DNA from: Strigamia acuminata
Taxonomy: Eukaryota > Arthropoda > Chilopoda > Geophilomorpha > Linotaeniidae
Length of the DNA: 64,000 nt
Direction of reading: 5' to 3'
Assembly: GCA_949358305.1 (NCBI GenBank)
Contig: OX442315.1
Span: 33,506,427 to 33,570,426 of the forward strand
The position numbers and the translations under genes are program-made. The notes under the pieces were generated by a model. The model was given only the letters and a program-made list of their open reading frames with translations, searched no databases and had not been told where the DNA came from. This document shows positions 1 through 8,700 of the stretch, piece after piece; position 1 is the first letter of the stretch, and each line of letters starts with the position of its first letter.

Positions 1-1372
1 TCGTATAATGTATGTGCATTGAGTGGTCTAAAATCAATGCAGAGTCTCGGATCACAATCCGGACGCATCACTAGAACTATTCGCATTCCATAGTCTCCAG
101 TGGCTTGTTCGACGTACCCATTATCCAACATATCTTGACAGATTTGACGGATAATTTCACGTTTCTGTGGATTTACGCTTTTAAACGGAACTCTAATAGG
201 AACTTTAGTGTCCAGTTTAATTTCATGCCTAACGAGGTGTGTTCTACCTGGTCGGCGAGATAAAATCTTTTCATGTTTCTTTAATACTTTTTCAAGCATT
301 AAATTATTTTTCATTGACAAATTAGCGTCGCTAACAAGTCTTTGTACTATATTTTCTTCATCGGCAACTTTAGCTTGACATGCAGTGGCGGAACCAGCTT
401 TCATGTGATTTGCTTTAATAAAGTCGCGTTTCATGATTTCTTCGGGTGGATCAAGGAACTCTTGATAACGATCAAGAATCGCTTGAGGAACAAAAGGTAA
501 ATCTTCTTTCAAAGACTTGACAAAATTCCAAGACATGGTCTTAGGATTTGGTTGAATATTGAGTCGATTCATGAAATCACATCCTAATAAAATAATAGGA
601 TATTTATTTCTTAAAATTATGAATGGATGACTTAACATCCCGTGTGTCCACGCAAAAGAAAGTAGGAGAGTTCCTTCAGGGACTACATCTTCTGAAGCAG
701 TTGTAACTCTCACATCTGGTCCAATTGGTCGAATTTCACCTTCCAGTTTCAGCGAAATTACTACGAAGTAGGCCATGAAGCTTCGATTAGCTCCAGAGTC
801 TAACATTCCTGTTATCATACCGTTTGCCGTCTGCAATCGAATTGTCGGCAAATCATTGCTGTTTGGTATGTCCGCGTACTTGCATTTAAAACGTCGCGGT
901 GGCTTAATTTCTATCGGCGGATCCAATGGTAATTCGTCCAATAAATCATTAGTGACTAGCGTTGTAGCCATTAATTTTTCAATGCAATCGTCAAGACCAG
1001 GTAAATCAATTTTACCTGACCTTTCAACAATTTCAGGTGTGGGCCTAGCTTTTCCATCTAGTAAAGTAACAGCATCTTTTATTTTAGATTCCCAATCAAC
1101 TTTTATTTGTTGAACTTTTTCTTTAAAAAATTCCTCAGTGATGTTTTCACTTTGTAGCACAAGCTTTAAACTGGAAACATTAATTTTTGGAAATATTAAA
1201 TTATTTTCGATTTCTAATTTAATCTGAGTATTCAAAAATTCATCTAAAATTTGAGATGGTGTTAGTTCATTTTCCGAGGCGGTAGGCGTCGCATCCACTA
1301 GACCGTCTGGATGCGCGCTTACAAGTTTTTTAGAAGTTCGCCGATTGATTTCATCGATTTTTCGAACTCCTC
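1..1372 (-). CDS. pol: gypsy Pol polyprotein, partial (protease and start of RT)
   Basis: The frame is open from a stop at 1371-1373 down to the window edge; I checked every codon. It lies in the -1 frame relative to Gag and has no ATG of its own, so it must be made by frameshifting. The pepsin-like protease active site appears as LDSGANRSF, encoded around 780-805. The first RT block appears as RLCIDFRPLNAHT at the left edge. RNase H and integrase would lie to the left, outside the window. The linker before the protease is acidic and has no recognisable motif. The product is Gag-Pol, processed in the particle. Confidence 0.88.
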
Positions 1373-4213
1373 AATGATCTTGTCTTTGCTCGATTTTCTG
1401 TCAGGACATTCTTTAGCCCAATGTCCCAATTTTTTACAAATATTACACGGGTCAGTAGCAGGCGATTTCGCGACTTTTGGCGAAGGCGAACTTGAACGTT
1501 TGGCTTCGTCCTTTTTAGGGGTCGGCGACTTCGATCTACTGAGCGCGTCTGTCTTTGGTGAACCAAAAGTAATGTTTTTAGGCGCCATCTTTGGTCCAAA
1601 TTTTCGAGCTACTGCGTTATTACGGGCTAATAAAGCAGCTGCAGCCTCGCTTTCTGGTTCCGAGTCAGATTTCTCTGGTTCAGAAGCAGTTTCCATTTCT
1701 GTCACTTCGGCTAAGTGAGCTTTAGGGGTTGGATGTGGATTTTTCCCATCCGATCCCTTTTTAGATTCCTTAGCAGTCTCTGCCAAAAAATCTCCTCGTT
1801 TTGGGGGTTGCAAAAGAGGGGTGTTAGCAAAACGTGTGTCTTTTGCCAACTCCTTTCTCCGTTGCTGTCGCTTAGCGTACGCAACTTTTTCATCAGCTGG
1901 TAGGTAAGCTTTGTAATTTTCATCAATTCTTATCTGGTTAGCTCGCATAAATTTGGCTAATTCAGCGAAACCACCCGGATAAGGTGCTCGTACTGAAAGT
2001 AGAACATTTTTTGAATAATCGGTCAATCCACGACGGAATTGACGATCAATGGCTGCGTCTCCCATCGTATAAGGGAGAGTGACCAATAAATCCTCAGTCC
2101 TTCTTAAATAAGAGCGAAGACTTTCGCCTTTATTTTGAGAAAGATTATCCCACATTTGTAGTAAGTCTTCACTTGACTCTCCATACTCAGTCATGAATTC
2201 TTCTACAAAGTGGTTCCAATTTTGAAATTGTTTAGAATAAAACCATTTCTCAGCTCGATCTATAAGAGCTTTTGGTACTACTCTTTTCAAAGCAGTGTGA
2301 CATGCAATGCCATTCAACCTTGAAATTCGTAAAACTTCATCTAAAAGAGTGGATCCAGCTTCCCATTCTCCATCGAATAAAGCGGGTTTGATGTGATCCC
2401 ATCTAATAGTTCTTTCATCAACTAGATCGTGAGTCCAGTTGTTGGCAGTGTATTTTGCAATTTTCTGTCGTAATGCAATGTCAGCATTATCGGCAGTAGC
2501 GTCAGATCGATCAGAAGATCGACGATCAGCTAATAATCGATCAATTTCTTCAGCAGTGTAATAATGTGTATTACGCCGAGAAGAATGGCCTCGATGTCGA
2601 CGTCGATGAGATCGATGTCGATTATCGCGTTCTTGTTGCGCATTCACATCAGAATCCGACCTTGAATCAGATTGTGAATTTGAAGGCGTGTTAAAATGTG
2701 GCGTTTCAGGTGGGTCGGGTGGGTCGCCGTCATCGTCTGGCGGTCGACGTCCACCTCCAGGTGGTCCATCTCCGTGTCCATCTGGATTTCCTCCATCTGG
2801 TGGATTTCTCCTATACTGACCCCCACCTGGCGGGCTTTCATGTCCGTCCGGCGGTTCGCGTGCTGGATTGGTGTCTCGTCGACTTCTTTTCGACGCATCT
2901 TGCTGCTGAGCCAGTGGTATCGTTCGGGCAACGTGAATACCTGTTTCATGTCGTCTATTTCGATCGTCTACCATCCCCAACAGTCGGTCACTGTTGTGAA
3001 AAATTGGATTTCGATTGCCAGGAAGTGGATTGCGATCAGCTCTCCTTTCCTCGGAATCTGAAGGACGTTTTCTTTTTGAGCGATGGCGGCGACGCGAACG
3101 TTGGTCGTCATCACTTGATAATCCAGATTGGCTACTTAACTCTGAAACAACAGAAATTGTTATCGTTTCGGGAGTCAAAATAGGAACAGTTGGCGCAGCC
3201 ATTTCTGGTTGCACCAATTGGTCAGTATAATTTCTTGCTTGCAAACGATCTTTCATTTCTGCAAGCTCTTCTTGAGCGCGCAACAAATCAGCTCGGAGAA
3301 TTTCATTCTCATTTATTTGATTTTGCGATTCTCCTGGTTGTAATCGCTTAGCAGAGTCGCTAGACTTGACTTGTCCGCTCGTACTGGGTTGATCCAGCGA
3401 GTGGAAAATCTCGTCTTCACGCTTAGCTATTTTGCTTTCGCGAGTACGCTGTGTTTTAGCACGTGTGTCTAATTCAGCAGCATATCTCACTAGTTGATTA
3501 TGATTGCGTTGGTAGTGATCTGCCAAATCAATCAATTCTTTATTTTTCTGCTCCAGCTTACTTTTGGTAAGCTCGAGCTGTCTTCGCGCCTCTTGGTGTG
3601 AGCGAATTGAAAGTTCATTTCTAGTATTCATTTTAGAAAGATCTTCCACTTCACCTTTTAATCGGTATTCTCTAGCTTTTTGGGCTAGAAATTCCTCATT
3701 TTGTCGATTGAGTTCCATATGTTGGAGCTCAACCTCCGCTTTTTGTTGTTGAAGCTCGGCTTCTTTTCGTTCCATTTCAAATTGTAAATTTGAAACGGCT
3801 CGGTCAGTGTGAAGTCGTATCATGGCGCGATGAATCTCTTCCACCGTCATGACGTCCGTTATTTGGGCGCCATCCTGGCGTGCTTGATTTCTCAAAGCAT
3901 CCAGCATGGTCATGCGAGGAGGTGATTCGTGAGACGATTCACTTTCCATTTCACGTAACGTATTTTCCACTTCCTCCAGTGGAAGTGGCGGGAGTTCTTG
4001 TTCGTTAGAACTCGCACTTGATGCGCTCAGGGCTCGAGCAACTTCATTTTCAGCATCCTTAAGTTGTTTCGGATCTGGAACTGGTGTTATTTCTTCAGAA
4101 ATAATTTTCTCCATAAGCATTTCAGGCTCGAGAGCCGGCAAAACCGTCGCTGCTCGTTTCTGAGTGCTTGGTCGACCTCTTTGTCGTTTTACAATTTGCA
4201 TTGGCGTCGCCAT
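1319..4213 (-). CDS. gag: gypsy Gag, 964 aa
   Basis: This is the structural capsid protein of the element. The N-terminal third is a long charged coiled coil rich in Glu, Gln and Lys (roughly residues 120-270). The middle is a Gly/Pro/Asp-rich low-complexity stretch with several PPGGG motifs, followed by an Arg/His/Ser-rich basic part. A retrotransposon capsid-like domain follows (around residues 580-760, with WNHFVEEFMTEYGE and LRSYLRRTEDLLVTLPY). Near the C-terminus there is one CCHC zinc knuckle, CNICKKLGHWAKEC. The ATG at 4213 follows a short leader after the PBS. The protein is long for a Gag because of the coiled-coil and low-complexity parts. Confidence 0.88.
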   Translation of the reverse strand: MATPMQIVKRQRGRPSTQKRAATVLPALEPEMLMEKIISEEITPVPDPKQLKDAENEVARALSASSASSNEQELPPLPLEEVENTLREMESESSHESPPRMTMLDALRNQARQDGAQITDVMTVEEIHRAMIRLHTDRAVSNLQFEMERKEAELQQQKAEVELQHMELNRQNEEFLAQKAREYRLKGEVEDLSKMNTRNELSIRSHQEARRQLELTKSKLEQKNKELIDLADHYQRNHNQLVRYAAELDTRAKTQRTRESKIAKREDEIFHSLDQPSTSGQVKSSDSAKRLQPGESQNQINENEILRADLLRAQEELAEMKDRLQARNYTDQLVQPEMAAPTVPILTPETITISVVSELSSQSGLSSDDDQRSRRRHRSKRKRPSDSEERRADRNPLPGNRNPIFHNSDRLLGMVDDRNRRHETGIHVARTIPLAQQQDASKRSRRDTNPAREPPDGHESPPGGGQYRRNPPDGGNPDGHGDGPPGGGRRPPDDDGDPPDPPETPHFNTPSNSQSDSRSDSDVNAQQERDNRHRSHRRRHRGHSSRRNTHYYTAEEIDRLLADRRSSDRSDATADNADIALRQKIAKYTANNWTHDLVDERTIRWDHIKPALFDGEWEAGSTLLDEVLRISRLNGIACHTALKRVVPKALIDRAEKWFYSKQFQNWNHFVEEFMTEYGESSEDLLQMWDNLSQNKGESLRSYLRRTEDLLVTLPYTMGDAAIDRQFRRGLTDYSKNVLLSVRAPYPGGFAELAKFMRANQIRIDENYKAYLPADEKVAYAKRQQRRKELAKDTRFANTPLLQPPKRGDFLAETAKESKKGSDGKNPHPTPKAHLAEVTEMETASEPEKSDSEPESEAAAALLARNNAVARKFGPKMAPKNITFGSPKTDALSRSKSPTPKKDEAKRSSSPSPKVAKSPATDPCNICKKLGHWAKECPDRKSSKDKIIEEFEKSMKSIGELLKNL
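1325..1331 (-). promoter_or_regulatory. -1 ribosomal frameshift heptamer A AAA AAC between Gag and Pol
   Basis: Read on the minus strand, the last Gag codons are CTA AAA AAC TTG TAA. The heptamer AAAAAAC fits the X XXY YYZ rule in the Gag frame. A -1 slip continues as AAA AAA CTT GTA and enters the Pol frame, which is open only from 1370 downstream. The site ends 3 nt before the Gag stop. This placement is as expected for a Metaviridae/retrovirus-type Gag-Pol switch. Confidence 0.82.
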
Positions 4214-4285
4214 TTTGTCAAATTGAAAAAGAACAATGGAAATAAAGGATCTTTTTGCAAAAATCGGATTTTAACAATCAAAACA

Positions 4286-4303
4286 ATCCCGGCCGGGCCC
4301 CCA
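4286..4303 (-). other. gypsy primer-binding site
   Basis: On the minus strand the 18 bases starting TGGGGGCCCGG lie 2 nt after a CA-ending LTR edge (4306-4307) and upstream of Gag. The TGG start matches the complement of a tRNA CCA end. The sequence resembles, with about three differences, the tRNA-Pro primer site known from several retroviruses. The identity of the tRNA is an inference. Confidence 0.6.
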
Positions 4304-4305
4304 AG

Positions 4306-4966
4306 TGCGGCGATCTGGGTTTTTACTTATTAAATTATATAAATTCAATAAGCAATCGTCGGTGAGATGCCGTACAGGACTTCTACTCTGTGGCTAAATG
4401 GTTGTCTAGGGGAATGATTTTTACACGGAGAGTAAAAGGAAAAATTAGATTGTTTTAATCGTTCTAAATACACTTGATATATGCAAAGGGAAAATAATAA
4501 TAGTGTAATGACTGGGTCGATCTGGCTTCTCTTTGTACTTGGGCACTCACAGTTGACCGTTGGTTCCAAGATGGCGTCGATGGCGTCGTGTGAGCGCGGG
4601 ATTTTAGCGGAGTAAACTCGACGCTAAAATACGTTGCTAGATATACTAAAATCCTCGTGGAGCACGCTCGACACGAGAATACTTCTCACACACAGTGAAA
4701 GTGATTATTACGGAGCAAGCTCGACGTAACAATCCGTCTTAACACACAAATTCCTTTGTGGAGCAAGCTCAACACAAAGAACTACAAATTGACAGAGCAA
4801 GCTCTATGTCAATTCCACACAGAAATGGCTTAAATTACGCGTAGTAATTCAAGCAGTGAAAGCGCTATTCCGTACAGTGGGTACAGACCAGCAATGAAAC
4901 TCAATTTGTCCAATATCACAGATCACACTTAGCAGTTTTTGGCATAAGTTTGACACGGTTGTGAAC
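4306..4966 (-). repeat. putative gypsy 5' LTR
   Basis: The 3' edge (4306) is supported by the CA end and the adjacent PBS. The 5' edge is a guess, at a TGTTCACAACCG start on the minus strand. A TATATAAT element lies near 4335 on the minus strand. The partner LTR is not in the window, so the extent is uncertain. The stretch between about 4967 and 5278 has no gene that I can see. It contains a perfect 11-bp inverted repeat at 5230-5257. Confidence 0.4.
4601..4854 (-). repeat. array of five 30-nt hairpin units plus a sixth variant
   Basis: Units lie at 4601-4630, 4651-4680, 4704-4733, 4752-4781 and 4786-4815. Each unit has a 9-nt arm, a constant GAGYNNRCTC core, 2 extra nt, and the inverted 9-nt arm. 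The arms differ completely between units (for example ATTTTAGCG, ATTATTACG and AAATTGACA on the plus strand), but each pairs with its own partner. Four of the five units have one non-Watson-Crick position, and in every case it is a G-U wobble in minus-strand RNA and a C/A mismatch on the plus strand. In that RNA the tip reads GAG-CUUG-CUC in three units. A sixth hairpin with a shorter loop (GCGTA) follows at about 4828-4854 and also has one minus-strand G-U. Confidence 0.85.
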
Positions 4967-5278
4967 AGTTTGGAGGCAGAATCAAGAGTGCGGGAAGAGT
5001 GGGCCAAAACCGTTTGGCTCACTTCTAAATCTGCTCAGAAAAGCTGCGCAGATGACGAGTTGCATGAAGATCACACACGGCCGCCTTCGGGTCGTGTGCA
5101 ACAATCGAGCCGGGCACGCGCGAGGGGAAGGGATGCTCCGCCCAGGCACACGCCTAGCAGCATCATCAAAGCAATGCACGCTGCAGCGCGATTGGTTGAC
5201 GCTGTTGCTGGGCCAAAACTTGCTGCAAAACACAATATTATTTGGGTAATATTGTGTCTTGTTTTATATTTTATTAAT

Positions 5279-5469
5279 TGTTAATGTAATTCGCTCTTTC
5301 TCATTTGTATTGTAGCAGACGATCTTTTGCTTACTTTGTTTTATGTATCACCACCTGGTGACAGTTTCTTTTATTTTTTTTATAAAAGTCTCCAAGATGG
5401 CGACGCACGCAACCGTGTATGTTTCTTTACACCTCACCACGCTTCTAGATACACAGACAAGCGCCAACA
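5279..5469 (+). repeat. copia 5' LTR
   Basis: This is a 191-bp LTR starting TGTTAATG and ending GCCAACA, identical to 10079-10269. It contains a TATAAAAG box near 5381 that probably starts the element's RNA. Confidence 0.95.
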
Positions 5470-5471
5470 AA

Positions 5472-5485
5472 GGTTATGGGTCCAG
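5472..5485 (+). other. copia primer-binding site (initiator tRNA-Met internal fragment type)
   Basis: GGTTATGGGTCCAG lies 2 nt after the 5' LTR. It matches, with one change, the GGTTATGGGCCCAG site known for Drosophila copia. That site pairs with the anticodon region of initiator tRNA-Met and is primed by a cleaved half-tRNA. It is followed in the leader (about 5550-5600) by a 24-bp sequence repeated twice. Confidence 0.7.
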
Positions 5486-5768
5486 ACATGCATTCTAGAA
5501 GACTTCAGGCGAGCTTGTGTGAAGGATTACGACAGTGAAGAACCAAATCGAGTTCGGGACGAGGAATTATCGCGAGTTCGAGGCGAGGAATTATCGCGAG
5601 TCACGCCCCTTCACCTTCATGTCTAAATACGAACATTTAGCGAGGAAAAACGGACAAAATTGTGATATCTTTCAGTTTGTGGATATTTTGACATTTGAGT
5701 GATATAATTTCATGTTTATTGACTCTTGATTATTTTGTTTTTCACGGTTTTTACACCATTGCAACGTC

Positions 5769-8700
5769 ATGGATAAGATACCGGACATGTTCAAATTTTC
5801 ACCACTAGATGGCCTGAACTACGAGGCATGGAAAAGCGATATGAAAATGCTATTAGCGGCGCAAACGCTCACCGATCACATTGATAAAGCAACAAAGGTT
5901 CCGACAGATGCAACCGAGCTTAAAGATTTCACAGCAAAGAAGAATAAAGCGATGGGTTATATTTACTACGGAGTAAAGCGTGAAATTCGGGATTTATTGC
6001 GAAGTGCAGGTAAAGAAGATCCTTTAACTGCATGGGATTATCTCGCCGGCATGTACGAACCGAAATCACGTGCCCGGATTGCAATGTTGCGGAAAAATTT
6101 CGTGTCAATGACTTTTAAAACCGGAGAGCACATGGAGACATTTATTAGCAGAGTTGAAAATGCCGCAGCTCAGTTAAAGGACGCAGGGAGAAAAATTAAT
6201 GATGACGAAATTGCTTTTCAACTTATTCAGGATCTCCCAACTGAATATGACGTGGTTGTAAAAATGATTTATGCATGGGATGACACAAAATTCACTACAA
6301 CAAATGTAAAGTCAACTTTGATTAGTGAAGCAGGCCGGATGCGATTGATGACGACGTCTGTATCCAAGAACGACTCAGAAGTTATGACTAGTTCAACGGT
6401 TCAACAGCGTGGATCACCATCACCTGGCTACACGTGTTATCGATGTGGCCAACCAGGCCATTTCATTCGTGATTGCACCCAGGCACCGTCACATTACGAA
6501 AAAGCTCGTGCTGGGCGTAACACGAGATTGCGAGGACGAAAATCGAGAGGTCGGGGCACATCCTCAAATGAACGACCAGCGGCAGGGTTTTCGGGCGTTT
6601 TTGACGTTATGACAGTATCCAACCAACCGCCATCAACACCAACAATCCCATGGCAACAATGGACCTGGGACAGCGCTTGTGGCGCCCATCTATGCAACGA
6701 TAAGAAATGGTTTCAAGACTTGCGGATGATAAAACCGACCACTATGAATTCCTATTATGGACAATTTCAAGTAACAGGAATAGGAACTGTTATGTTTCGT
6801 CATCAAGTAGACGGAAAAGAACGATATACGGTATTGCAACGCGTCGGCTACGCACCCAGTGGTCGGAGAAATTTAATTTCTGGATTCCAAGTCGACACCT
6901 GCGGTTACACTTGGAAAGGTGGCGGGAAGTGTATAGAAGTTTATGATAAAACTGGCACTTCTGTTTTACGGTTTACCGGGACGAATGGACTTTACAATTT
7001 GTCTGCACAGTTACCGGAAGTAAATAATACATCAGCTGTGAAGACGTACGCAAACGTCGTATCCGAAGGTCAAAAGGAACCACAAACAGCAAATTGCAGT
7101 CACGACCTCGAATTGTGGCATCGTCGATTGGCACATTTAAATGTAAGAACAGTCGCTGAAATGTCCAAATCCGGGGCAGTTAAAGGAATGCCAAGCTTAT
7201 CGCGGGGAAATTTGTACTGCGAAGATTGCAAAATAACGAAAATGCGACGTCCGACAAGGAAAGCTTTCCCGTCCATATTGACCAAGAGTTTGATGGAAAT
7301 TGTTCATGCAGACATTTGGGGAGCAACGAGTTATCCCTCCCCGTCCGGATTCAAATATTTTCTCGCGATTGTGGAGGATTATTCTCGATGGACGTCGGTC
7401 TACGCACTTAAGCATAAGTGGGAAGCTTTTGATAAGATTAAAGACTTTATAACTGAAGCGGAACGTCAAACAGGACATCGTGTTAAGGCGATTAAAACTG
7501 ACAACGGGTTGGAATTTTGTTCGCGAAAGATGTCAGAGCATTTGACATCGTTGGGTATTCAACATTTACGTACAAATACGTACACACCATCCCAAAATGG
7601 AGTCGCGGAACGCTTTAACCAGACGGCACTTCAAGCAATTCGCGTAACACGTAAGCAGGCGAATTTAGCACCAGGATTCTGGGTTGAACTTTTGCATGCT
7701 TATGTTTATTTGCGGAATCGCACACCACAGAAGTTACTGCACTGGAAAACACCATATGAAATAAGGAAAGGATCACCACCGAATATATCGTATATCCGTA
7801 AGATTGGAAGTATGGTCCATAGATTTATCCCAAAGGCCGAAAGACAAGACAAATTTTCGGATTGTGGAGAAGTTGGCGTACTCGTCGGATATGCATTATT
7901 TACGCGGGGCTACCGAATATGGGATCCTATCAGCAACAAAATCATTGAAAGTGATCAAGTGACAATTAACGAGGCTAAGGTTTATCAACCCAAACGACTC
8001 GAAAGTGTAGAACAAATTAGTTTTACACCTGACACGACAGAAGAATCTAAACCTAAAATGACATTGAAGAAAGTCGCACCGACGCAAGCAAAGCAACAAC
8101 CAGTTGCACAAGTAACAACGATACAAGCAGCACAAACGGTTACACAACCTGAACAAACGGTTTTACAATCAGTAAAACAGAAGATACAGGTCCAACCAAC
8201 GATTTCGAGTCAATTGAAGCAGATTGTGTGGGAACGTGAATTAATTCCCAGATCGACAGGAAATCGAACCGATGTTTATTATTTTTGTGACGGTCAAAGG
8301 ATCAAGTCTAAGACTGACGTGGCGGTTTTGTGTCAAGCTAAGAATTTAGATGTAAATCTTGACGCATTTGATTTCTCACCGAAGAATTTGGTAACAGGCC
8401 AAGTGGACATTCCTTCGAAATCGCATGACGTGGCCAAACCAAATAACACCGATTCTAACATAGTCGACCAAGACTTCTTTGATTTCTTTAATGGATTGGA
8501 ATGTTGCGATGTTGAAAGTCCCACGTCATACGAAGAAGCAATAAAATGTGAGGATGCAGATCAATGGAATGAGGCAATGCAAGACGAAATAGCAACGCTA
8601 GAAGAAAGAAAGGTCTTTTCACTCGTTCCACCTCCAAAAGGGAAGAAGATTTTAACCAATAAATGGGTTTTTGTCCGGAAAAGCGACGACAAAGGAACTG

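Larger units (their letters stand above)
1..4966 (-). mobile_element. Ty3/gypsy LTR retrotransposon, 5' part (continues off the left edge)
   Basis: A gypsy-type element lies on the minus strand. In its own 5' to 3' order it has an LTR (right side), a primer-binding site at 4286-4303, Gag (4213-1319), and Pol with protease and the start of reverse transcriptase, running out of the window at base 1. Gag and Pol are both open without internal stops, so the copy looks intact as far as it can be seen. The right boundary near 4966 is inferred from a TGT..CA LTR shape. The second LTR is outside the window, so neither the LTR length nor the target duplication can be proved here. Confidence 0.85.

Noticed and set aside
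1351-1599. 82-codon minus ORF overlapping the end of Gag
   Set aside because: It is in the +1 frame; the true Pol frame is the -1 frame, which is open down to base 1.
4961-5284. 107-codon plus ORF before the copia LTR
   Set aside because: Ends inside the copia insertion and has no domain; probably non-coding LTR or flanking DNA.
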